A model generated the notes under the pieces. That model saw only the letters and a program-made list of their open reading frames with translations, did no database searches and was not told the origin of the DNA. Both the position numbers and the translations under genes were made by a program. DNA of 64,000 bases from Variovorax sp. (GTDB lineage: Bacteria; Pseudomonadota; Gammaproteobacteria; Burkholderiales; Burkholderiaceae_C): positions 31,626 through 95,625 of the forward strand of contig JAGIAI010000013.1 in NCBI GenBank assembly GCA_017744935.1, given 5' to 3'. This document shows positions 57,932 through 64,000 of the stretch, in pieces; position 1 is the first letter of the stretch, and each line of letters opens with the position of its first letter.

Positions 57932-59185
57932 TTACCTGTCAATCTCGCCGAACACGATGTCCATCGTGCCGATGACGGCGACCGCGTCGGCAATCATGTG
58001 GCCGCGCGACATTTCGTCGAGCGCTGCCAGATGTGGGAAACCTGGCGCACGAATCTTGAGGCGATAGGGCTTGTTCGCACCATCACTCACGAGGTAGATG
58101 CCGAATTCACCCTTCGGGTGCTCGACGGCCGCATACGCCTCGCCTTCCGGCACGTGAAAGCCTTCGGTGAAAAGCTTGAAATGGTGGATCAACTCCTCCA
58201 TGTTCGCCTTCATGGATTCGCGCGGAGGTGCAGCCACCTTGTGGTTGTCGGTGATCACAGGCCCCGGATTCGATCGCAGCCATGCGGAACACTGCTGGAT
58301 GATGCGGTTGGCCTGACGCATTTCCTCGACACGAACGAGGTAGCGGTCATAGCAGTCACCGGTTCGACCGACGGGCACGTCAAACTCCATGCGGTCATAC
58401 ACGTCGTAGGGCTGCTTCTTCCGCAGATCCCACTCGATGCCCGAGCCGCGAAGCATCGGCCCCGTAAACCCGAGATTCAACGCGCGTTCCGGCGAGACCA
58501 CGCCAATACCGACCGTACGCTGCTTCCAGATCCGGTTGTCGGTGAGCAGCGTTTCGTACTCGTCGACCATCTTCGGGAAGCGCTTGCAGAAGTCGTCGAC
58601 GAAGTCGAGCATCGAGCCCTGACGGTTTTCGTTGAGCTTTTCGATCGCCTTCGCGTTCTTGATCTTGCTGGCCTTGTACTGCGGCATCGAATCCGGCAGA
58701 TCGCGATAGACGCCGCCCGGACGGAAATATGCCGCGTGCATGCGAGCACCCGACACGGCTTCATACAGGTCGAACAGATCTTCGCGCTCGCGGAAGCAGT
58801 AGATGAGCATGTTCATCGCACCGCAATCCAGGCCGTGTGCACCCAACCACAGCAGGTGGTTCAACAGGCGCGTGATCTCCGCGAACATCACGCGGATGTA
58901 CTGAGCGCGAATCGGCACCTCAAGACCCAAGAGCCGCTCGATTGCGAGACAGTACGCATGCTCATTGCTCATCATCGACACGTAGTCGAGACGATCCATG
59001 TAGGGCAGCGACTGGATGAAGGTGCGCGTTTCGGCAAGCTTCTCGGTTGCGCGATGCAGAAGACCGATGTGGGGATCGGCGCGCTGGATGACTTCGCCAT
59101 CCAGTTCGAGCACGAGGCGCAGCACGCCGTGCGCCGCCGGATGCTGCGGCCCGAAGTTGAGCGTGTAGTTCTTGATTTCGGCCAT
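57932..59185 (-). CDS. nuoD: NADH-quinone oxidoreductase subunit D
   Basis: 417 residues. [12 protein letters not shown] (about 12-23) supplies the quinone-binding His, and the C terminus ends in D-I-V-F-G-E-I-D-R as in the family. Separate from nuoC, unlike in E. coli. One-base overlap with nuoC. Confidence 0.98.
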   Translation of the reverse strand: MAEIKNYTLNFGPQHPAAHGVLRLVLELDGEVIQRADPHIGLLHRATEKLAETRTFIQSLPYMDRLDYVSMMSNEHAYCLAIERLLGLEVPIRAQYIRVMFAEITRLLNHLLWLGAHGLDCGAMNMLIYCFREREDLFDLYEAVSGARMHAAYFRPGGVYRDLPDSMPQYKASKIKNAKAIEKLNENRQGSMLDFVDDFCKRFPKMVDEYETLLTDNRIWKQRTVGIGVVSPERALNLGFTGPMLRGSGIEWDLRKKQPYDVYDRMEFDVPVGRTGDCYDRYLVRVEEMRQANRIIQQCSAWLRSNPGPVITDNHKVAAPPRESMKANMEELIHHFKLFTEGFHVPEGEAYAAVEHPKGEFGIYLVSDGANKPYRLKIRAPGFPHLAALDEMSRGHMIADAVAVIGTMDIVFGEIDR

Positions 59186-59793
59186 CAGTGGAGTCCGCCG
59201 TAGTTATCTTCGCGAATGACCCTCGGCGTGATCTCACGCGGCTCGATGGTCACCGGCTGATAGATGACGCGCTTCTGTTCCGCGTCGTACCGCATCTCGA
59301 CATGGCCAGAGACCGGGAAGTCCTTGCGGAATGGATGACCGATGAAACCATAGTCGGTCAAAAGGCGCCGCAGGTCATCATGACCCTCGAAGACGATGCC
59401 GTAGAGATCGAAGGCCTCGCGCTCGAACCAGCCCGCGCTGTTCCAGATGCTTGTGAGCGAATCGACGACCGGGAGATCTTCATTGGGCACGAACACCTTG
59501 AGGCGCACGCGCTGATTGAGACTCACGGACAGCAGATGGGATACAACGCAGAACCGCTCGCCATCCCATTCGCCATCACGGTAGCTGGAATAGTCCATAC
59601 CGCAAAGGTCGATGAGCTGCTCGAAACGGCAGCCGGGGGCATCGCGCAGCAATGCGGCGGCAGAAAGGTAGTCGGACACCCCAACAACCACCGTCACCTC
59701 GCCAAGCGAGACCGTGACGCTCTTCGCCTTGGAGCCAAGCGTTTCGGTGATCTGGGTCTGGAGCGCCTCTGGAGAAATGGCAAAGTCGGTCAT
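59185..59793 (-). CDS. nuoC: NADH-quinone oxidoreductase subunit C
   Basis: 202 residues. [15 protein letters not shown] and [19 protein letters not shown] are the NuoC signature. Peripheral-arm subunit with no cofactor. Confidence 0.97.
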   Translation of the reverse strand: MTDFAISPEALQTQITETLGSKAKSVTVSLGEVTVVVGVSDYLSAAALLRDAPGCRFEQLIDLCGMDYSSYRDGEWDGERFCVVSHLLSVSLNQRVRLKVFVPNEDLPVVDSLTSIWNSAGWFEREAFDLYGIVFEGHDDLRRLLTDYGFIGHPFRKDFPVSGHVEMRYDAEQKRVIYQPVTIEPREITPRVIREDNYGGLH

Positions 59794-59806
59794 CGTCTTT
59801 TGCTCT

Positions 59807-60286
59807 TCAGGCGCGCGCGATCGTGTTGGTACGCCGAATCTTCTGCTGGAGCTGAATCACCCCATACAGAAGCGCCTCGGCGGTCGGCGGGCAACCCGGC
59901 ACATAGACATCGACCGGCACGATGCGATCGCATCCGCGAACAACCGAATAGCTGTAGTGGTAGTAACCGCCGCCGTTGGCGCACGACCCCATCGAAAGGA
60001 CCCAGCGCGGCTCCGGCATCTGGTCATACACCTTGCGCAGCGCCGGCGCCATCTTGTTGCACAGCGTGCCAGCAACAATCATCAGGTCAGACTGTCGTGG
60101 ACTGGGCCGAAACAGCATGCCGAAGCGATCGATATCGTAGCGAGCCGCACCCGCATGCATCATCTCGACTGCGCAGCACGCCAGACCAAAGGTCATAGGC
60201 CACAGAGATCCGGTTTTGGCCCAATTCACCACCGAGTCGTAGGTCGTGGTGACGAAGCCTTCCTTCATGACGCCTTCAATGGCCAT
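59807..60286 (-). CDS. nuoB: NADH-quinone oxidoreductase subunit B
   Basis: 159 residues. Cluster N2 ligands are in [15 protein letters not shown] and P-G-C-P-P; N2 passes electrons to quinone. Confidence 0.98.
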   Translation of the reverse strand: MAIEGVMKEGFVTTTYDSVVNWAKTGSLWPMTFGLACCAVEMMHAGAARYDIDRFGMLFRPSPRQSDLMIVAGTLCNKMAPALRKVYDQMPEPRWVLSMGSCANGGGYYHYSYSVVRGCDRIVPVDVYVPGCPPTAEALLYGVIQLQQKIRRTNTIARA

Positions 60287-60301
60287 TTTCGGGATTCCTT
60301 G

Positions 60302-60661
60302 TCATTCCCAGTCGAGCGCACCCTTTTTCCACTCGTAGACAAAGCCCACGACGAGGATGGCGAGAAAAATCATCATCGCCCAGAAGCCGACGGCACCGAT
60401 CTCCTTGAGCGCAATCGCCCACGGGAAGAGAAAGGCGATTTCGAGATCGAACAGGATGAACAGAATGGCGACGAGGTAGTACCGGACGTCGAATTTCATC
60501 CGCGCGTCTTCGAAGGCCTCGAAGCCGCATTCGTAAGGGGAATTCTTTTGGGAATCAGGCCGGTTGGGGCCAAGGATGTAGCCCAGAACCTGAGGCGCGA
60601 CACCGACGCCGACACCGACCAAGATGAACAACAGGACGGGGAGGTAGGAATCGAGGTTCAT
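60302..60661 (-). CDS. nuoA: NADH-quinone oxidoreductase subunit A
   Basis: 119 residues, three helices, with Y-E-C-G-F-E-A-F in the loop that carries the conserved Cys. First gene of the nuo operon. No strong Shine-Dalgarno sequence (GAGCCCCCTG before ATG). A perfect hairpin lies in its leader. Confidence 0.97.
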   Translation of the reverse strand: MNLDSYLPVLLFILVGVGVGVAPQVLGYILGPNRPDSQKNSPYECGFEAFEDARMKFDVRYYLVAILFILFDLEIAFLFPWAIALKEIGAVGFWAMMIFLAILVVGFVYEWKKGALDWE

Positions 60662-60684
60662 CAGGGGGCTCTATCACCGCTTGA

Positions 60685-60714
60685 CACCGGCAGGAAGCAG
60701 GGTTCCTGCCGGTG
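60685..60714. promoter_or_regulatory. Perfect hairpin in the nuo operon leader
   Basis: CACCGGCAGGAA (60685-60696) pairs fully with TTCCTGCCGGTG (60703-60714) around a 6-nt loop. It lies 5 bases beyond the tRNA 3' end and about 23 bases before nuoA. No T-run follows on the minus strand, so it is not a standard terminator; a processing or mRNA-stabilising element is possible. Confidence 0.6.
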
Positions 60715-60719
60715 AGATT

Positions 60720-60804
60720 TGGTGCGGTCGGCGAGACTCGAACTCGCACAGCTTTCGCCACTACCCCCTCAAGATAGCGTGTCTACCAATTTCACCACGA
60801 CCGC
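60720..60804 (-). tRNA. tRNA-Leu (anticodon GAG)
   Basis: 85 nt on the minus strand with encoded CCA. Acceptor stem GCGGTCG pairs with CGACCGC; D-loop G-G-T-A-G-A-C-A; anticodon loop TTGAGGG gives GAG, reading CUC/CUU codons; long variable arm as expected for Leu; T-arm GCGAG-TTCGAGT-CTCGC. Confidence 0.97.
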
Positions 60805-60924
60805 GGTTTGTGTCTGCCCGGATGGCATGAGGACCTTCGAAGAGGTTTTTGGCTTTCCGGAACAGCTTTAGAGTTTACCCTGAAAAACAGCGGATTTCAC
60901 TCCGTCAATGAAGATCTCGAAAGA

Positions 60925-61341
60925 TTACTTGCTCGGGATCTGATTCGCATCGGGCGCCGGGGCTGCAGGCGCGCCGGTGGCAGGCGCCGCAGGCGTGCTG
61001 CCGGCGGGAATCTGCGATGCCGAACCGGCGGGCGCGCTCGCGGGCGCGGGGGCAGGCGCACCGACCGCAGCGCGCTCGAGCAGGCTTCCACCGCCCGCGG
61101 GTCGTGCGTGCCCGAAATAGGCGAGCACCAGCGTGCAGGCAAAGAACACCACGGCAAGCACAGCCGTGGTGCGCGACAGGAAGTTCGCGCTGCCGCTGGC
61201 GCCGAACAGGCTGCCCGCGCTGCCGCTGCCAAAGGCCGCTCCCATGTCGGCGCCCTTGCCGTGCTGAACCAGGATCAGGCCGATCATGGCGAGTGCAGCC
61301 AGCATCTGCACGCCGACCAGGATGTTGAGGACCACGTTCAT
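60925..61341 (-). CDS. secG: Protein-export membrane protein SecG
   Basis: 138 residues: two membrane helices (about 3-22 and 55-75) joined by the conserved loop L-V-Q-H-G-K-G-A-D-M-G-A-A-F-G, then a long Ala/Pro-rich tail (about 85-138). Accessory subunit of the SecYEG translocon. A short run T-T-T-T-T after a weak stem near 60885 could be its terminator, but I do not trust it. Confidence 0.95.
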   Translation of the reverse strand: MNVVLNILVGVQMLAALAMIGLILVQHGKGADMGAAFGSGSAGSLFGASGSANFLSRTTAVLAVVFFACTLVLAYFGHARPAGGGSLLERAAVGAPAPAPASAPAGSASQIPAGSTPAAPATGAPAAPAPDANQIPSK

Positions 61342-61378
61342 TCGTTCTAACTCCTAAATTCTTGACAGCCGCCGCGCA

Positions 61379-62137
61379 TCAGCGAGCGGCGGCGATGATC
61401 TGCAGGAAATCGGGCGCCTTCAGCGACGCGCCGCCGATCAGCCCACCGTCGATATCGGGCTGCGCCAGCAGTTCGGCCGCGTTGGCGGCATTCATGCTGC
61501 CGCCGTAGAGGATCCGGATGCCGTCCGCATGGTCACTCGCAGCATGATGCAGTTGCGCGCGCAGCACCGCATGGACCGCCTGCGCCTGTTCGGGCGTCGC
61601 GGTCTTTCCCGTCCCGATGGCCCAGACGGGTTCGTAAGCCACGACGATCTCGCTGATGCAATGGCCGTTGACGTGGATGACCGCGGCCAGTTGGCGCTTG
61701 ACCACCTCTTCCGTCTCGCCGGCTTCGCGCTGCGCGAGCGTCTCGCCGACGCAGACGATTGGCGTGATGCCGTTGGCCAGCGCGGCCGCGGTCTTCGCGG
61801 CGACGAGCTCGTCGCTCTCGCCGTGGTACTGGCGGCGCTCCGAATGCCCCACGATCGCGTAGCGCACGCCGAAGTCCTTGAGCATCAGCGCGGACTGCTC
61901 GCCCGTGAAGGCGCCCTGCGGCTGCGCCGACAGGTCCTGCGCGCCCACGGCGATCGGCGAGCCGGCCGCGAGCGCCTGGACCTGCGCCAGGTAAGGCGCG
62001 GGTACGCACACCGCGACGTCGCAGGCGGGCGCACCGATGTCCTGAAGCAACGCCTTCAGCAGCGCCTCGTTGGCCGCGAGGCTCCCGTTCATCTTCCAGT
62101 TGCCTGCGATCAGCTTTTTCTTCTTCATAACGCTCAT
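61379..62137 (-). CDS. tpiA: Triosephosphate isomerase
   Basis: 252 residues from ATG 62135-62137 (a GTG at 62143 overlaps the previous gene). Catalytic residues: Lys in N-W-K-M-N, His in I-V-G-H-S-E-R-R, Glu in [11 protein letters not shown]; phosphate loop Y-G-G-S. Interconverts dihydroxyacetone phosphate and glyceraldehyde 3-phosphate. Co-transcribed with the oxidoreductase upstream. Confidence 0.98.
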   Translation of the reverse strand: MSVMKKKKLIAGNWKMNGSLAANEALLKALLQDIGAPACDVAVCVPAPYLAQVQALAAGSPIAVGAQDLSAQPQGAFTGEQSALMLKDFGVRYAIVGHSERRQYHGESDELVAAKTAAALANGITPIVCVGETLAQREAGETEEVVKRQLAAVIHVNGHCISEIVVAYEPVWAIGTGKTATPEQAQAVHAVLRAQLHHAASDHADGIRILYGGSMNAANAAELLAQPDIDGGLIGGASLKAPDFLQIIAAAR

Positions 62138-62139
62138 GT

Positions 62140-63138
62140 TCACCAGGTCAGCACGATCTTGCCGATGTGCTGGTTCGATTCCATCAGGGCATGGGCCTGC
62201 GAGGCGCCGCTGGGCTCACCGCCGGCGGCAAAGCTGCTGTGGATGACAGGCTTGACCGCCCCGCTCTCGAGCAGCGGCCAGACTTTTTCGCGCAACGCCT
62301 TCGCGATCGCGCCCTTGAACTCGACCGGCCGCGGACGCAGCGTCGAACCGGTGATCGTGAGGCGCCGGCGCAGCACGAGACCTGCGTTGAACTCGCTCTT
62401 GATGCCGCCCTGCACCGCGATGATCACGAGCCGGCCATCTTCGGCGAGGCACTCGATCTCGCGCGCCACGTAGTCGCCGGCCACCATGTCGAGCACCACG
62501 TCGACACCCTTGCCACCGGTGAGGCGCTTGGCCTCCTCCACGAAATCGGCGGTCTTGTAGTTGATCGCGTGGTCGGCGCCGAGCTTGCGGCAGGCTTCGC
62601 ACTTCTCGTCGCTGCCCGCGGTCACGATCACGGTGGCGCCGAGCGCCTTGCCGAGCTGGATCGCCGTCACGCCGATGCCGCTGGAACCGCCCTGGATCAG
62701 GAGCGTTTCGCCCTTCTGCAGGCGCCCGCGCTCGAAGACATTGCTCCACACGGTGAAGAAGGTCTCGGGCAGCGTCGCCGCCTCGGCATCGCTCCAGCCC
62801 TTGGGCACCGGCAGGCACTGCGCGACAGGGGCCACGCAGAGCTCGGCGTAACCGCCACCGGCGATCAGCGCACAGACGTGGTCGCCGACCCGCAGGCCGG
62901 CCGCAGCCAGCGCCTTGTCGTCGCCGCTGACGATCTCCCCGGCCACCTCCAGACCCGGCAGGTCCGAAGCGCCCGGGGGCACGGGATATTGCCCCTTGCG
63001 CTGCAGGACGTCAGGACGGTTCACGCCGCTCGCGCTCACGCGAATCAGCAGTTCGCCCTGCCCCGCCACCGGAGCAGGACGTTCGACCTGGCGCAGCACC
63101 TCGGGGGCACCATACGACGAAATTTCAATGGCTTTCAT
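62140..63138 (-). CDS. NAD(P)H quinone oxidoreductase (PIG3/Qor family, zinc-free MDR)
   Basis: 332 residues from the second of two ATGs (63136-63138; GGA spacing is better than for 63144). Medium-chain reductase fold with [10 protein letters not shown], the Rossmann motif [10 protein letters not shown] and no catalytic zinc Cys. PIG3/Qor-type enzymes reduce quinones with NADPH. Sits between pnp and tpiA, a common order in this family. Confidence 0.92.
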   Translation of the reverse strand: MKAIEISSYGAPEVLRQVERPAPVAGQGELLIRVSASGVNRPDVLQRKGQYPVPPGASDLPGLEVAGEIVSGDDKALAAAGLRVGDHVCALIAGGGYAELCVAPVAQCLPVPKGWSDAEAATLPETFFTVWSNVFERGRLQKGETLLIQGGSSGIGVTAIQLGKALGATVIVTAGSDEKCEACRKLGADHAINYKTADFVEEAKRLTGGKGVDVVLDMVAGDYVAREIECLAEDGRLVIIAVQGGIKSEFNAGLVLRRRLTITGSTLRPRPVEFKGAIAKALREKVWPLLESGAVKPVIHSSFAAGGEPSGASQAHALMESNQHIGKIVLTW

Positions 63139-63224
63139 GGTCATTCCGACTGGATTGAAACGCGCGCCGACTGGCAGTCTCGCAAGATCCGGCGCGACGG
63201 CGGCATCGCCGCCGCCACTGCGCC

Positions 63225-64000
63225 TCAGGCCTGCTGATCGCCGCGGCCAGGCTCTTGCTGCGGCGCCTGCTCGACCACCGGCTCGGCGGCGGCTTCGGCG
63301 ACGCGCTCGCCGCTCTCGGCGCGCGGTGCGCGCTCGCCACGGGGCGCACGCTCGCGGCGCTCACCGCGCTCGCCACGCTCTTCGCGCGGCGGGCGATCGT
63401 TGCCTTCCAGGCCGGCCGGACGCTCGGTCAGCGCCTTCATGGACAGCTTCACGCGGCCCTTGTCGTCGGTCTCGAGCACCTTGACCTTCACGATCTGGCC
63501 TTCGCTCAGGTAGTCGGTCACCTTCTCGACGCGCTCGTGCGCGATCTGGCTGATGTGCAGCAGGCCGTCCTTGCCCGGCAGCAGGTTGATCAGCGCGCCG
63601 AAGTCCAGGATCTTCGTGACCGGGCCTTCGTAGACCTTGCCGATCTCGACCTCGGCCGTGATCTGCTCGATGCGCTTCTTGGCCTCGTCGGCCTTGGCCG
63701 GATCGGTCGAGGCGATGGTGATGGTGCCGTCTTCGTCGATGTTGATCTGCGTGCCGGTTTCCTCGGTCAGCGCGCGGATCACGGCGCCGCCCTTGCCGAT
63801 CACGTCGCGGATCTTCTCGGGGTTGATCTTCATCGTGAACAGGCGCGGCGCGAAGCTCGAAACCTCAGCCTTGGCCTCGCCCATCGCTTCCTGCATCTTG
63901 CCGAGGATGTGCATGCGCGCTTCCTTGGCCTGCGCCAGCGCGACCTGCATGATTTCCTTGGTGATGCCCTGGATCTTGATGTCCATCTGCAGCGCGGTGA
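63225..64000 (-). CDS. pnp: Polynucleotide phosphorylase, C-terminal part (5' end outside window)
   Basis: The frame is open at base 64000; about 258 residues are visible. They include the end of the second RNase PH domain (T-A-L-Q-M-D-I-K), the KH domain ([13 protein letters not shown]) and the S1 domain ([11 protein letters not shown] through [10 protein letters not shown]). After S1 comes an Arg/Glu/Gly-rich tail of about 60 residues with G-E-R repeats, a usual RNase E or RNA contact region. Phosphorolytic 3'-5' exoribonuclease. Confidence 0.97.
   Translation of the reverse strand, partial: TALQMDIKIQGITKEIMQVALAQAKEARMHILGKMQEAMGEAKAEVSSFAPRLFTMKINPEKIRDVIGKGGAVIRALTEETGTQINIDEDGTITIASTDPAKADEAKKRIEQITAEVEIGKVYEGPVTKILDFGALINLLPGKDGLLHISQIAHERVEKVTDYLSEGQIVKVKVLETDDKGRVKLSMKALTERPAGLEGNDRPPREERGERGERRERAPRGERAPRAESGERVAEAAAEPVVEQAPQQEPGRGDQQA

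Noticed and set aside
63199..63212. GGCGGC/GCCGCC stem between pnp and the quinone oxidoreductase gene as pnp terminator
   Set aside because: No T-run on the minus strand, and gene order suggests read-through.

Overview
The window is a stretch of chromosome from a high-GC betaproteobacterium, most likely family Comamonadaceae and probably Variovorax or a close relative. This rests on gene order and protein sequence only: the run pnp - quinone oxidoreductase - tpiA - secG - tRNA-Leu - nuoA..nuoN - DUF2818 - NUDIX - DUF1178, a MutL with an endonuclease motif, and short intergenic palindromes of a kind I associate with this family. I saw no phage, insertion sequence, CRISPR array or rRNA. Coding density is very high; no gene-free stretch exceeds about 275 bases.

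Layout. (1) 1-2.6 kb: an Lrp/AsnC regulator (cut by the left edge) divergent from ornithine cyclodeaminase and a CtlX-type citrulline/arginine hydrolase, a small arginine/ornithine catabolic unit. (2) 2.7-9.8 kb: a glycine-zipper lipoprotein, a DedA protein, mutL, a lipoprotein alpha/beta hydrolase, a Bcr/CflA drug exporter, miaA and a LolD-like ABC ATPase. (3) 9.8-18.8 kb: a PLP ammonia-lyase, a zinc-ribbon membrane protein with a three-copy C-terminal repeat, a DGPF-protein/ECF42 sigma factor pair, an FtsX-type permease, a Cds1-like PLP enzyme and an AttH-like lipocalin protein. The ATPase at 9.1 kb, the permease at 14.0 kb and the AttH protein at 17.7 kb look like one export system that has been split. 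(4) 18.9-21.6 kb: an SGNH hydrolase, a DoxX protein, a tiny hypothetical protein and a nitrobindin-like protein.

(5) 21.6-30.3 kb holds the most interesting unit: an AraC-type regulator divergent from an eight-gene CoA-dependent catabolic operon (acyl-CoA ligase, SCP2-type thiolase, two MaoC proteins, SDR dehydrogenase, LCAD-like acyl-CoA dehydrogenase, a protein with alpha-methylacyl-CoA racemase residues, and a PaaG-like crotonase). The set of activities matches the peroxisomal pathway for 2-methyl-branched acyl chains (racemase, dehydrogenase, MaoC hydratase plus SDR, SCPx thiolase). (6) 30.3-37.8 kb, opposite strand and converging on it: a Liv-type ABC importer with two near-duplicate binding proteins, followed by a lipoprotein serine hydrolase. 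(7) 38.0-42.9 kb: a MarR-controlled tripartite EmrAB/OprM-type efflux operon. (8) 43.0-44.8 kb: a MsbA-like ABC exporter.

(9) 44.8-64.0 kb, all on the minus strand: the complete 14-gene respiratory complex I operon with three small genes at its end, preceded by tRNA-Leu(GAG), secG, tpiA, a quinone oxidoreductase and the 3' part of pnp (cut by the right edge).

The strongest non-genic signal is a family of three roughly 95-nt intergenic repeats whose main hairpin keeps its pairing through compensatory base changes between copies.
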